A stretch of 64,000 nucleotides of DNA from Chimaeribacter arupi. Lineage in GTDB: Bacteria; Pseudomonadota; Gammaproteobacteria; Enterobacterales; Enterobacteriaceae. Where the stretch lies: positions 34,551 to 98,550 of the forward strand of contig NZ_PJZI01000016.1 of assembly GCF_002858805.1 (NCBI RefSeq). Reading direction: 5' to 3'. Each line of letters starts with the position of its first letter. The first letter of the stretch is position 1. The position numbers and the translations under genes are program-made. The notes under the pieces are model-generated. The model saw only the letters and a list, made by a program, of their open reading frames with translations. It searched no databases and was not told the DNA's origin. Shown here one piece after another: positions 44,121-52,708 of this stretch.

Positions 44121-45020
44121 TTACTCCATCATCTTCTCAATCGGCAGCACCAGAATCGAACTGGCACCCAGGGCTTTCAGCTTCTCCATGGTTTCCCAGA
44201 ACAGGGTTTCACTGCTGACCATGTGCATCGCCACGCGGTTCTGGTCACCGGCCAGCGGCAGGATGGTCGGGCGCTCCGCCCCCGGCAGCAGGGCGATCAC
44301 CTCTTCCAGCCGCTCGCTCGGCGCGTGCATCATGATGTATTTGGATTCACGCGCCTGGATCACGCCGTGGATACGGGTCATCAGCCGGTCAATCAGCAGC
44401 TGTTTCTCCTGCGGCATTTCGCCGTCGCGCTGGATCAAACAGGCTTTGGAGCGGTAAATCACCTCGACTTCACGCAGGCCGTTGGCCTCAAGCGTGGCGC
44501 CGGTGGAAACCAGATCGCAAATCGCATCCGCCAGGCCGGCACGCGGGGCCACTTCCACCGAGCCGTTCAGCAGGCAGGCTTTGAACGCCACACCCTGTTT
44601 GTCTAAGTATTGCTTAAGAATGTGCGGGTAAGAGGTGGCAATGCGGGCATTCTGCAAACTGCGCGGGCCGGTGTAATCGAAATCCAGCGCGGCAGCCAGT
44701 GACAAACGGCACCCACCGAAGTCCAGGCGGCGCAGGGTGGTGTAGCGCGGGTCTTCGCCCTGGGCGCGGCGGCTGAGCAGCTCCTCTTCCAGCACGTTCT
44801 CGCCGATGATGCCGAGATCCACCACGCCATCCATGACCAGGCCGGGGATGTCATCATCCCGCACGCGCAGGATGTCGATCGGCATATTCTCTGCGAACGC
44901 AATCAGGCGCTGTTGTTGCAGGTTGATTTTGATCCCGCAGCGCGCCAGCAGCTCCTGTGACTCCTCGCTCAGGCGACCCGATTTCTGCATGGCTATCCGT
45001 AAACGTGTTTTATCCAACAT
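44121..45020 (-). CDS. hisG: ATP phosphoribosyltransferase HisG
   Basis: A 299-residue long-form His[85 protein letters not shown] (PRPP loop) and the C-terminal regulatory ACT-like part from about residue 225. It commits ATP and PRPP to histidine and is feedback-inhibited by histidine in this family. First structural gene after the attenuator. Confidence 0.98.
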   Translation of the reverse strand: MLDKTRLRIAMQKSGRLSEESQELLARCGIKINLQQQRLIAFAENMPIDILRVRDDDIPGLVMDGVVDLGIIGENVLEEELLSRRAQGEDPRYTTLRRLDFGGCRLSLAAALDFDYTGPRSLQNARIATSYPHILKQYLDKQGVAFKACLLNGSVEVAPRAGLADAICDLVSTGATLEANGLREVEVIYRSKACLIQRDGEMPQEKQLLIDRLMTRIHGVIQARESKYIMMHAPSERLEEVIALLPGAERPTILPLAGDQNRVAMHMVSSETLFWETMEKLKALGASSILVLPIEKMME

Positions 45021-45079
45021 GGTGACGCCCTCTTACCCGTAATAGTGATGTAAAAAAATTCTTTCTGATGAAGGGGTTA

Positions 45080-45117
45080 AAAAAAAAGCCCCCGGAAGAA
45101 TCTTCCGGGGGCTTTTC
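45080..45117 (-). terminator. his operon attenuator terminator
   Basis: On the minus strand an inverted repeat of 13 bp (AGCCCCCGGAAGA at 45087-45099 paired with TCTTCCGGGGGCT at 45101-45113, inner pairs opening as the loop) is followed by a run of T (A7 at 45081-45087 on +). It lies between hisL and hisG and is the terminator that forms when histidyl-tRNA is plentiful. Confidence 0.93.
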
Positions 45118-45180
45118 TGTCGCGTTCTGCCGCCACTGGAAGATTCGTTAAACGTCTTCCAGCACACATCGCCTGAAAGA

Positions 45181-45228
45181 CTAGTCAGGGTGATGGTGAT
45201 GATGGTGGTTGAACTGAACGCGATTCAT
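45181..45228 (-). CDS. hisL: his operon leader peptide HisL
   Basis: A 15-codon frame encoding [15 protein letters not shown], with six consecutive histidine codons. E. coli HisL is a 16-residue peptide of the same pattern with seven. Ribosome stalling at the His run when charged tRNA-His is low prevents the downstream terminator from forming. It is too short for ordinary gene callers. The mix of CAC and CAT codons is clear on the minus strand. Confidence 0.97.
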
Positions 45229-45289
45229 AATTTTTCTCGTCTGTTTGGGTTAACCGGCGCACAGGCCGATTCAGATTTAACTGTTGATT

Positions 45290-45319
45290 AACCTAAACCA
45301 TCATCACGGCGTCACGCAA
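45290..45319 (-). promoter_or_regulatory. his operon promoter
   Basis: Reading the minus strand, TTGCGT (45319-45314) is 18 bp from TAGGTT (45295-45290), inside GTTTAGGTTAA. The -10 sequence and the 18-bp spacing match my memory of the E. coli hisp1 promoter. It lies about 60 bp before hisL. Confidence 0.75.
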
Positions 45320-45490
45320 CCTTTTTTTAGCTGGATGATTTATTTTCATTCCGGCCGCTTATTCATCACTGAGGGGAATAGAATAGGCGGAAGGTATTGC
45401 TATGCGCCGCTCTCAGGCCAGTCCTATTGTCGGCAGGGGCCGGGCGGCGTAGCGTGGCAATGAGAAACAGGCCACCGCAGGAGAAGAAAG

Positions 45491-46330
45491 ATGGAAAATG
45501 TGGCGATAAACAAGGTCGCAATTGTCGGCTTAGGCTGGCTGGGGATGCCGCTGGCGCTGGCACTGACCGCCCAGGGGATGCAGGTCGTCGGCAGCAAAAC
45601 CACACCGGACGGGGTGGATGCGGCGCGCATGGCCGGGATCGACTGTTACCCGCTGGAGATTACACCGGAAATGGCGGGGGATGCAGAGGATCTGGCGCAG
45701 CTGCTGGAGGTGGACGCGCTGGTGATCACCCTGCCGGCACGCCGCACGCCGGAGGGCAGCCGCCTCTACCTGCAAGCCGTACAGTTGCTGGTGGACAGCG
45801 CGCTGGCGCATCAGGTGAAACGGATTATCGTGACCAGTTCCACCGCAGTGTATGGTGACCAGCCGCGGGAAGTGGATGAAGAGAGCCCGCTCGACCCGGT
45901 GACTCACAGCGGCCGCGCGCTGGCGGAGCTGGAAGTCTGGCTGCACCGGTTGCCCAATATTGCGGTGGATATTCTGCGCCTCGGCGGGCTGGTGGGGCAG
46001 GACCGCCACCCAGGGCGTTTCCTGGCCGGGAAGAGCGGCATTAAAAACGGTTCGCATGGCGTAAACCTGGTGCATCAGGATGACGTGATCGCTGCGATCC
46101 AGTTGCTGCTCCGCCGGCCGGACGGCAACCGCACCTATAACCTCTGCGCGCCGCAGCACCCGCAGAAGCAGGTGTTTTACCGCAGTGCTGCAAAACGGCT
46201 GGGGCTGACACCGCCGCAGTTCGATGCCGACGACGGCAGTGCCGGAAAGATTGTAGACGGCAGCCGCATCTGCCGCGATCTCGGTTTTACCTATCAGTTC
46301 CCTGACCCAGACCGGATGCCGGTCAGCTGA
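45491..46330 (+). CDS. yeeZ: SDR-family epimerase-like protein YeeZ
   Basis: A 279-residue NAD(P)-binding protein: VAIVGLGWLGMPLALAL (GxGxxG loop), GSKTTPDGVDAARMAGID, ALVITLPARRTPEGSRLYLQAVQ, VTSSTAVYGDQ, RLGGLVGQDRHPGRFLAGK and IVDGSRICRDLGF. These match E. coli YeeZ, which also neighbours the his leader. Biochemical function is unknown; the fold suggests a sugar-nucleotide or small-molecule epimerase/reductase. AGGAGAAGAAAG precedes ATG 45491. It is divergent from the his operon and stands alone. Confidence 0.92.
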   Translation: MENVAINKVAIVGLGWLGMPLALALTAQGMQVVGSKTTPDGVDAARMAGIDCYPLEITPEMAGDAEDLAQLLEVDALVITLPARRTPEGSRLYLQAVQLLVDSALAHQVKRIIVTSSTAVYGDQPREVDEESPLDPVTHSGRALAELEVWLHRLPNIAVDILRLGGLVGQDRHPGRFLAGKSGIKNGSHGVNLVHQDDVIAAIQLLLRRPDGNRTYNLCAPQHPQKQVFYRSAAKRLGLTPPQFDADDGSAGKIVDGSRICRDLGFTYQFPDPDRMPVS

Positions 46331-46347
46331 TCACCCCCACCGACAAA

Positions 46348-46371
46348 CAGGGCAGTCCGCGGGTTGCCCTG
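46348..46371 (+). terminator. Weak hairpin after yeeZ
   Basis: CAGGGCA (46348-46354) pairs with TGCCCTG (46365-46371). The following sequence has only a short T-run, so it is a possible terminator of yeeZ. Confidence 0.4.
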
Positions 46372-46535
46372 ACATTTCCCCTGTCGCCTTTCTGCTTATG
46401 TCCATCCCCGTCCCCTTGTGAGCCGCGGGTGTGCGCCCGGCCCGCCGTGTCCTCGCGTCGTTCCTGGCCTGCTTACCGGCAACCGCCGCCGTGTTTATCA
46501 GCAACAGCCCCTGTACAGCCCCTCAGCACAGGGCG

Positions 46536-46572
46536 GGTGAGGGCAGACCCCACCCAATAAAGGTGAGGGCAG
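46536..46572 (+). repeat. Two-copy direct repeat GGTGAGGGCAG upstream of flhDC
   Basis: GGTGAGGGCAG occurs at 46536-46546 and 46562-46572, each followed by a C-rich stretch and CAATAAA. The 26-bp period (about 2.5 helical turns) could mark a tandem protein-binding site, but no known regulator motif is recognised. Confidence 0.6.
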
Positions 46573-46680
46573 TCACACAATAAAAGATGACGTAAAAATG
46601 TCGGGACTGTTAAGAAAGTGTAAATATGAAGAAATAGAAAGAGGAATCCGCCCTTTTTTATTTTTTTTCTCATTTAACGC

Positions 46681-46707
46681 TAAAGCTTTTTTAATTAATG
46701 CCGATAA
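46681..46707 (+). promoter_or_regulatory. Orphan sigma-28 (FliA) promoter upstream of flhDC
   Basis: TAAAGCTT (46681-46688), 11-bp spacer, GCCGATAA (46700-46707). The -10 is a perfect consensus and the -35 differs at one or two positions from TAAAGTTT, with exact spacing. It points towards flhD, 831 bp from its start codon, with no gene in between. Confidence 0.8.
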
Positions 46708-47188
46708 AAGGTATGCCACGTATTAAATAATATCCATTCGCATCTATTAAACTCTTTTTGCCTGTCCTGCCCTCCGGCCGGGAGGCATCTTATCGTCCCA
46801 GACACATTTTTTTACGTTTCCTGTCTTGTTGCCGCCAACCAAAAGTTGTTCTTAACCTTCCCCGTACATTTGTACAAAAAACAACCTGTTTATCCCCACG
46901 CCTTAACCTAAATTATCAGGTTAAATCCTAGGCGATTGATTCGATTCAGCTTCCTGCCAATTTCGTTAAATCAGCACGCGATGCTATGAATTTGCGCTAA
47001 TACCAGCATGAAACGCTGCTGATTCCGCTTTCTTATTCACAAGTTCGAAATGATCTCAAAAAGGGCAGATATTTGCCTTTAAAGTGGGTGTTTTTAGCCA
47101 GATTTTTACATTGGCATGATTTTTAAACTGCATTTTTATGACCTAAACGAAACTTTTACGCTTTTCGGGCTAATATTTATTTTATTTT

Positions 47189-47204
47189 TGTGACTTACAT
47201 CACA
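47189..47204 (+). promoter_or_regulatory. CRP-cAMP site upstream of flhDC
   Basis: TGTGA (47189-47193), six bases, TCACA (47200-47204): a perfect match to the CRP half-sites. In E. coli CRP binds flhDC at -71.5; a transcription start near 47268 would give the same spacing here. Confidence 0.88.
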
Positions 47205-47232
47205 CTTTTTCGAAAATTCTTACCCGCCTCCG

Positions 47233-47262
47233 TTGTGCAGCTACCGCCATCAAGAGTAGAGT
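47233..47262 (+). promoter_or_regulatory. Putative flhDC sigma-70 promoter
   Basis: TTGTGC (47233-47238) and TAGAGT (47257-47262) are 18 bp apart. Both are imperfect, as expected for a CRP-dependent promoter. The predicted start near 47268 agrees with the CRP and RcsAB positions known for E. coli flhDC and leaves a leader of about 270 bases. Confidence 0.55.
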
Positions 47263-47270
47263 TGCGCCAA

Positions 47271-47286
47271 TTAGGAATAATCCTAA
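47271..47286 (+). promoter_or_regulatory. RcsAB box in the flhDC leader
   Basis: The palindrome TTAGGAATAATCCTAA contains TAGGAATAATCCTA, which agrees with the RcsAB consensus TAAGAATATTCCTA at 12 of 14 positions. In E. coli the box lies at +4 to +19 and represses flhDC; this box sits at the same place if transcription starts near 47268. Rcs also activates capsule loci, linking this site to the first half of the window. Confidence 0.82.
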
Positions 47287-47365
47287 GAAAGTGTGTAAAA
47301 GCGTTTCAAAGGCGAAACAGTTTCAGTACGAAAATGTCTCTTAAAAACGTTAGATTTCTTTGACC

Positions 47366-47400
47366 AAACCATCGGTTTTGACGCTGTCAAGCGTTTTTTT
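47366..47400 (+). terminator. Attenuator-like hairpins with T7 in the flhD leader
   Basis: AAACC/GGTTT (47366-47370, 47374-47378) is followed by ACGCT/AGCGT (47381-47385, 47390-47394) around GTCA and a seven-T run ending at 47400. TTGAC/GTCAA can pair instead, so two exclusive folds exist. The stems are short, so efficiency would be modest. Confidence 0.5.
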
Positions 47401-47537
47401 CTGTATACCAGGAACACGAATTTGGCCGGTTACGGCGCAATTACCAGGGTCAGTCTTGGGAATTTACCTGAGGCGTGAAATATACTTTTTAGCTGTTTAT
47501 GTTAAGAAACATAATCAGCCAGGCGGGGTTACTGAGT

Positions 47538-47891
47538 ATGTCCGAATTACTCAAACATATTTATGACATTAACTTGTCGTATCTGCTTTTAGCACAGCGT
47601 TTAATCAATGACGAAAAAGATGCAGCCATGTTCCGGCTGGGAATTGATGAGGCCATGGCAGATGCATTGGCGCAGCTAACCCTGCCGCAGATGGTCAAGC
47701 TGGCGGAAACCAACCAACTGCTTTGTCAGTTCCGTTTTGACGACCACAAATCGATTGAGCGCCTGACCCAGGCCTCACGCGTGGACGACCTCCAGCAGAT
47801 CCATACCGGTATCCTGCTCTCCAGCAATATGCTGAAAAACCAGGCACAGGCGGATTCCGCCGCCGCAGCGCAAAAGAAAAGGGCAATGTGA
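47538..47891 (+). CDS. flhD: Flagellar master transcription activator subunit FlhD
   Basis: A 117-residue helical protein: [63 protein letters not shown] and [16 protein letters not shown], nearly identical to enterobacterial FlhD. It forms FlhD4C2 with FlhC and activates class 2 flagellar promoters. ATG 47538 gives MSELLKH; a GCGGGG site lies upstream and the open frame extends further without support. The last residue is Met-coding ATG at 47886 and the TGA overlaps the flhC ATG. Confidence 0.97.
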   Translation: MSELLKHIYDINLSYLLLAQRLINDEKDAAMFRLGIDEAMADALAQLTLPQMVKLAETNQLLCQFRFDDHKSIERLTQASRVDDLQQIHTGILLSSNMLKNQAQADSAAAAQKKRAM

Positions 47892-48472
47892 TGAGCGAGA
47901 AAAGCATTGTTCAGGAAGCCAAAGATATCCACCTGGCGATGGAGCTGATCACCCTCGGTGCGCGCCTGCAGATGCTGGAGAGTGAAACCCAGCTCAGCCG
48001 CGGCCGCCTGATCAAACTCTATAAAGAGTTGCGCGGCAGCCCGCCGCCGAAAGGGATGCTGCCGTTTTCGACCGACTGGTTCATGACCTGGGAACAGAAT
48101 ATCCACTCGTCGATGTTCTATAACATCTACCTGTTCCTGACGCAGAAAGGGCGTTGCAACGGCGTGGAAGCGGTGATCAAAGCCTACCGCCTCTACCTGG
48201 AGCAGTGCCCGCAACAGGCGGGTGAAGCCCCGGTGCTGGCGCTGACCCGCGCCTGGACGCTGGTGCGTTTTGTGGACAGCGGCATGTTGCAGATGTCCGG
48301 TTGCACCTGTTGCAGCGGCGCGTTTATCACCCATGCGCACCATCCGGCCAACACCTTTGTGTGCAGCCTGTGCCAGCCGCCGTCCCGCGCAGTAAAAAGA
48401 CGTAAACTTTCGCCGCAAATGGCCGATATAACTCCTCAAACGCTGGACGAACAGGTCAAGCGCGCAGTTTGA
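47891..48472 (+). CDS. flhC: Flagellar master transcription activator subunit FlhC
   Basis: A 193-residue protein: [60 protein letters not shown], and four zinc cysteines in CTCC and CSLC (about residues 139-162). It provides most DNA contacts of the FlhDC complex. ATG 47891 shares its A with the flhD stop (TGATG). The sigma-28 promoter for motA lies inside the 3' end of this gene, as in E. coli. Confidence 0.97.
   Translation: MSEKSIVQEAKDIHLAMELITLGARLQMLESETQLSRGRLIKLYKELRGSPPPKGMLPFSTDWFMTWEQNIHSSMFYNIYLFLTQKGRCNGVEAVIKAYRLYLEQCPQQAGEAPVLALTRAWTLVRFVDSGMLQMSGCTCCSGAFITHAHHPANTFVCSLCQPPSRAVKRRKLSPQMADITPQTLDEQVKRAV
48403..48429 (+). promoter_or_regulatory. Sigma-28 promoter of motAB-cheAW, inside flhC
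   Basis: TAAACTTT (48403-48410), 11-bp spacer, GCCGATAT (48422-48429). The E. coli motA promoter lies at the same place with the same -35 and -10. FliA would drive motA, motB, cheA and cheW from here. Confidence 0.9.
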
Positions 48473-48492
48473 GCGGAATAACGGCAACCTAC

Positions 48493-48526
48493 TGAATTGG
48501 GGCCGGCAACAGGCCGGCCCGGTTCA
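48493..48526 (+). other. Long GC hairpin in the motA leader
   Basis: GGGCCGGC (48500-48507) pairs with GCCGGCCC (48513-48520), and TGAATT/GGTTCA extend it with two G-U pairs. No T-run follows. In E. coli the motA 5' leader yields the sigma-28-dependent small RNA MotR, so this stem could protect the 3' end of a comparable RNA; that is inference. Confidence 0.5.
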
Positions 48527-48628
48527 GCAAGCACCACCCCCCCGATGTTCCGTGTCCGTGGCGTACGCCCGGCCTCTCCCGCTGTGCGCAACACCCCGCC
48601 TTTCCAACCACTTTATTAAGGAATCATC

Positions 48629-49516
48629 GTGTTAGTTATCATAGGTTACATCCTGGTATTAGGCGCCGTCCTGGGCGGCTACATGATGGTCGGTGGTGAA
48701 CTCGGCGCGCTCTATCAACCCTCTGAGCTGGTCATCATCGGCGGCGCGGCCGTGGGCGCCTTCTTCGTGGGCAACAACGGCAAGTCGATCAAGGCCACCA
48801 TGCGCGCGCTGCCGAAGCTGATGCGCGGCTCGAAATACAACAAAGCAGTCTACATGGATGTGATGGGCCTGCTTTACCGCCTGCTGGCCAAATCGCGCCA
48901 GCAAGGCATGTTGTCACTGGAGCGCGATATCGACTCCCCACCGGACAGCGAAATTTTCTCTAATTATCCGCGCATTCTGGCCGATAAAGTGCTGATGGAA
49001 TACATCACCGACTATCTGCGCCTGATGGTGAGCGGCAACATGAACTCCCATGAAATCGAAGCGCTGATGGACGAAGAGATCGAAACCTTCGAACACGAGA
49101 GCGAAGTGCCGGCAGGCAGCCTGTCGATGATCGGTGACTCGCTGCCGGCGTTCGGCATCGTGGCGGCGGTGATGGGCGTGGTACACGCACTGGCCTCGGC
49201 GGATCGCCCGGCGGCGGAGCTGGGTGAGCTGATTGCCCACGCGATGGTCGGGACTTTCCTCGGCATCCTGCTGGCGTACGGTTTCATCTCGCCGCTGGCC
49301 TCAGTGCTGCGCCAGAAATGTGCCGAAAACGTCAAAATGATGCAGTGCATCAAAGTGACGTTGCTGTCGAGCATTAACGGTTATGCGCCGCAGATTGCGG
49401 TGGAGTTCGGCCGTAAGACCCTTTACACCAGCGAGCGCCCGTCCTTCGTTGAGCTGGAAGAACACGTGCGCAAAACCAAATCCCCGGCTGGTCAGACAGC
49501 GGAAGAGAAGGCATGA
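48629..49516 (+). CDS. motA: Flagellar motor stator protein MotA
   Basis: A 295-residue membrane protein with four helices. Key text: [20 protein letters not shown] N-terminus, the cytoplasmic loop with [16 protein letters not shown] (torque-generating Arg and Glu region), and [13 protein letters not shown] / [22 protein letters not shown] for helices 3 and 4. Start is GTG 48629 behind AAGGA, as in E. coli motA. With MotB it forms the proton-driven stator. ATGA overlap couples it to motB. Confidence 0.98.
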   Translation: MLVIIGYILVLGAVLGGYMMVGGELGALYQPSELVIIGGAAVGAFFVGNNGKSIKATMRALPKLMRGSKYNKAVYMDVMGLLYRLLAKSRQQGMLSLERDIDSPPDSEIFSNYPRILADKVLMEYITDYLRLMVSGNMNSHEIEALMDEEIETFEHESEVPAGSLSMIGDSLPAFGIVAAVMGVVHALASADRPAAELGELIAHAMVGTFLGILLAYGFISPLASVLRQKCAENVKMMQCIKVTLLSSINGYAPQIAVEFGRKTLYTSERPSFVELEEHVRKTKSPAGQTAEEKA

Positions 49517-50643
49517 AACAGCAAAATCACCCGGTGATCGTGGTTAAAAAGAAGAAAGCCAAGCATGGCGGCGGCCACCACGGGGGATCATGGAAGATCG
49601 CATACGCTGACTTTATGACGGCGATGATGGCGTTCTTCCTGGTGATGTGGCTGATCTCCATCGCCAGCCCGAAAGAGCTGACGCAGATCGCCGAATATTT
49701 CCGCACGCCGCTGAAGGTCGCCATTACCGGCGGCCAGCGCAGCAGCGACAGCGAAAGCCCGATCCCCGGCGGCGGTGATGACCCGACGCGCCAGGAGGGC
49801 GAAGTGCATAAATCGACGCCGAACCACGCCGAGCAGATCGCCGAGAACGCGAAACTCGAGAAACTGCATGAGGACCTCGACCAGTTGCTGGAGTCCGATC
49901 CGCGCCTGCGCGCCCTGCGCCCGCACCTGCTGATCACGCTGACGGAAGAGGGGCTGCGTATCCAGATCATCGACAGCCAGAACCGGCCGATGTTCCGCAC
50001 CGGCAGCGCGCAGGTGGAGCCGTACATGCGTGACATCCTGCGCGCCATTGCGCCGATTCTGGATCACTTCCCGAACAAAATCAGCCTGGCCGGGCACACC
50101 GATGACCTGCCGTACGTCACCGGGGAGCGCGGCTACAGCAACTGGGAACTCTCGGCAGACCGCGCCAACGCCAGCCGCCGTGAGCTGGTGTATGGCGGCC
50201 TCACCGAGGGCAAAGTGCTGCGGGTGATGGGGCTGGGCTCCACCATGCAGCTTAAGGATCACCAGGCCGATGACGCCATCAACCGCCGTATCAGCATCCT
50301 GGTGCTGAATAAAGAGGCGCAGGCGCACATCGAGCGTGAAAACAGCGAAAGCGCGGCGGTGGCCATCAGCCAGCCCGACGTGCTGAAAACCCTGGTTCCG
50401 GCCGGTCAGGGCGGCGCGGCGGCACCGTCCGCGCCGGCTGACCCGGCAACGGGCCAACCGTCTGCGGCAGCGGCGCCGGCGACGCCCGCCGATGCCGCAC
50501 CGGCTCAACAACCGACTCAACAACCGACCCCGGTAGCGGCCCCTGTGCCGGCGGCCACTCAGGCAGCGCGGCCTACCGCCGCGCTGCCGGCCGCACCGGA
50601 CAGCCAGGCTGCACCGGGCAGCCGCGACTCACAGCAGAGGTGA
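49513..50643 (+). CDS. motB: Flagellar motor stator protein MotB with extended Ala/Pro-rich tail
   Basis: A 376-residue protein. The single membrane helix [19 protein letters not shown] contains the proton-accepting Asp at 33. A plug region follows, then the OmpA-like peptidoglycan-binding domain ([36 protein letters not shown]). E. coli MotB has 308 residues; the extra length is a tail from about residue 295 rich in Ala, Pro, Thr and Gln (many PAxPA and QQPTQQP-like steps), probably unstructured in the periplasm. Overlaps motA by 4 bp and ends 4 bp before cheA. Confidence 0.97.
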   Translation: MKQQNHPVIVVKKKKAKHGGGHHGGSWKIAYADFMTAMMAFFLVMWLISIASPKELTQIAEYFRTPLKVAITGGQRSSDSESPIPGGGDDPTRQEGEVHKSTPNHAEQIAENAKLEKLHEDLDQLLESDPRLRALRPHLLITLTEEGLRIQIIDSQNRPMFRTGSAQVEPYMRDILRAIAPILDHFPNKISLAGHTDDLPYVTGERGYSNWELSADRANASRRELVYGGLTEGKVLRVMGLGSTMQLKDHQADDAINRRISILVLNKEAQAHIERENSESAAVAISQPDVLKTLVPAGQGGAAAPSAPADPATGQPSAAAAPATPADAAPAQQPTQQPTPVAAPVPAATQAARPTAALPAAPDSQAAPGSRDSQQR

Positions 50644-50647
50644 CACC

Positions 50648-52663
50648 GTGAGCATGGATATCAGTGATTTTTATCAGACGTTTTTCGACGAAGCGGATGA
50701 ATTGCTGGCGGATATGGAGCAGCACCTGCTGCTGCTTGACCCGCACAGCCCGGACATCGAACAGCTCAACGCGATTTTCCGCGCGGCGCACTCGATAAAG
50801 GGCGGGGCAGCAACCTTTGGTTTTTCAATCTTGCAGGAGACAACCCACCTGCTGGAAAACCTGCTGGACGGCGCGCGCCGCAGTGAAATGCAGCTCAGCA
50901 CCGAGATCATCAACCTGTTTTTGGAAACCAAAGATATTATGCAGGAGCAGCTGGACGCCTATAAATCCTCCCAGGAACCGGACGCAGAGAGCTTTACCTA
51001 TATCTGCGCCGCCCTGCGCCAGCTGGCGCTGGAAGCACAGGGCGGGGAGGCTGCGGCCGCCCCTGCCGCGGCACCGGCTGCCGCCGCACCCGCCGCAACA
51101 CCGGCTACCCCGGCCGCAACCCCTGCCGCCGGCGGCGGTTTGCAGATCCGCCTGAGCGGGCTGAAGCCGCAGGAGATCCCGCTGATGCTCGAGGAGCTGG
51201 GCAACCTCGGCGAGGTGACCCAGCCGCAACAGACCGACAGCACGCTGGACGTCACCCTGGTGACGTCCGTGGGCGCGGATGACATCAGCGCAGTGCTCTG
51301 CTTCGTGCTGGAACCGGAACAGATCAGCATCAGCCAGGCAGACGCCACTGCGGCCCCGGCAACCGCCGTGAGCACCCCGGCCGCCGAGGCCCCGGCAGCG
51401 CCGGCCCCCGCCCCGGTAGTGCCGGCGGCAGCCAAAGCCGAGGCGCCGAAAGCGCCGAAAGCGGCCAAAGCCGCAGAATCTACCAGCATCCGCGTGGCCG
51501 TGGAGAAGGTGGACCAGCTGATTAACCTGGTCGGTGAGCTGGTGATTACCCAGTCGATGCTGGCGCAGCGCTCCGGCACCCTGGACCCGGTCAACCACGG
51601 CGACCTGCTGAACAGCATGGGGCAGTTGCAGCGCAACGCCCGCGATCTGCAGGAATCGGTGATGTCTATCCGTATGATGCCGATGGAATATGTGTTCAGC
51701 CGCTTCCCGCGCCTGGTGCGCGATCTCGCCAGCAAACTGAACAAGCAGGTGGAGCTCACCTTGCAGGGCAGCTCCACGGAGCTGGACAAGAGCCTGATTG
51801 AACGCATTATCGATCCGCTCACCCACCTGGTGCGCAACAGCCTCGACCACGGCATCGAAAACGCCGCGACCCGCGAGGCCAACGGCAAAAACCCGGTCGG
51901 CAACCTGATCCTCTCCGCAGAGCACCAGGGCGGCAATATCTGCATCGAGGTTATCGATGACGGTGCCGGGCTAAACCGTGAGCGTATCCTGGCGAAAGCG
52001 GCCTCCTCGGGGCTGCCGGTCAGCGAGAGCATGACGGATGAAGAGGTCGGGATGCTGATTTTCGCCCCAGGCTTCTCCACCGCAGAACAGGTCACCGACG
52101 TGTCCGGCCGTGGGGTCGGGATGGACGTGGTGAAACGGAACATCCAGGAGATGGGCGGCCATGTGGAGATCCACTCCCAGCAGGGTAAAGGCACCACCAT
52201 CCGCATTCTGCTGCCGCTGACGCTGGCGATCCTGGACGGCATGTCCGTGAAGGTCGGGCAGGAAGTCTTCATTCTGCCGCTCAACGCGGTGATGGAGTCC
52301 CTGCAACCGCTGGCAGAAGATCTGCACCCGCTGGCCGGGGGCGAGCGCGTGTTGCAGGTGCGCGGCGAATACCTGCCGCTGGTGGAGCTGTTCCGGGTAT
52401 TTGACGTGGCAGAGGCCCGCACCGAGGCCACGCAGGGCATTGTGGTGATCCTGCAAAGCGCCGGTCGCCGCTACGCCCTGTTGGTTGATCAGCTGATCGG
52501 CCAGCATCAGGTGGTGGTGAAAAACCTGGAAAGCAACTACCGCAAGGTGCCGGGCATCTCCGCCGCCACCATTCTGGGCGACGGCAGCGTGGCGCTGATC
52601 GTTGATGTCTCCGCGCTTCAGGCGCTGAACCGTGAAAAACGGGTATCGGGTGTGGCCGCCTGA
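50648..52663 (+). CDS. cheA: Chemotaxis histidine kinase CheA
   Basis: A 671-residue kinase with the five-domain layout. P1 contains the phospho-acceptor His48 in FRAAHSIKGG; P2 binds CheY/CheB (about 160-230); P3 dimerises (VDQLINLVGELVITQSML); P4 is the ATPase (HLVRNSLDHGIE, DDGAGLNRERI, GRGVGMDVVKRNI); P5 binds CheW and receptors. The two linkers are unusually rich in Ala and Pro (about 133-165 and 240-278). Start is GTG 50648 (MSMDISDFYQ), as in E. coli; ATG 50654 is an internal alternative. Confidence 0.98.
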   Translation: MSMDISDFYQTFFDEADELLADMEQHLLLLDPHSPDIEQLNAIFRAAHSIKGGAATFGFSILQETTHLLENLLDGARRSEMQLSTEIINLFLETKDIMQEQLDAYKSSQEPDAESFTYICAALRQLALEAQGGEAAAAPAAAPAAAAPAATPATPAATPAAGGGLQIRLSGLKPQEIPLMLEELGNLGEVTQPQQTDSTLDVTLVTSVGADDISAVLCFVLEPEQISISQADATAAPATAVSTPAAEAPAAPAPAPVVPAAAKAEAPKAPKAAKAAESTSIRVAVEKVDQLINLVGELVITQSMLAQRSGTLDPVNHGDLLNSMGQLQRNARDLQESVMSIRMMPMEYVFSRFPRLVRDLASKLNKQVELTLQGSSTELDKSLIERIIDPLTHLVRNSLDHGIENAATREANGKNPVGNLILSAEHQGGNICIEVIDDGAGLNRERILAKAASSGLPVSESMTDEEVGMLIFAPGFSTAEQVTDVSGRGVGMDVVKRNIQEMGGHVEIHSQQGKGTTIRILLPLTLAILDGMSVKVGQEVFILPLNAVMESLQPLAEDLHPLAGGERVLQVRGEYLPLVELFRVFDVAEARTEATQGIVVILQSAGRRYALLVDQLIGQHQVVVKNLESNYRKVPGISAATILGDGSVALIVDVSALQALNREKRVSGVAA

Positions 52664-52708
52664 GGCCGCCCCATTATCTAGAGCCGCATAACGAGTAGGG
52701 TAACTAAC

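Larger units (their letters stand above)
46331..47537 (+). promoter_or_regulatory. 1.2-kb flhDC control region
   Basis: No protein gene is convincing between yeeZ and flhD. The first 250 bp are GC-rich with short repeats; from about 46600 the sequence becomes AT-rich. Sites I can name are listed separately: a direct repeat at 46536, a sigma-28 promoter at 46681, a CRP site at 47189, a promoter at 47233, an RcsAB box at 47271 and leader hairpins at 47366. A further hairpin, TTATGTT/AACATAA at 47497-47514, lies just before the flhD ribosome site. Long control regions are usual for this master operon. Confidence 0.85.

Noticed and set aside
46473..46673. 66-codon minus-strand frame in the flhDC control region
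   Set aside because: Hydrophobic stretch arises from A/T-rich DNA; no ribosome site or conserved pattern.
47338..47348. Start of a separate small gene in the flhD leader
   Set aside because: Short frames here have no ribosome site and overlap the attenuator-like hairpins.
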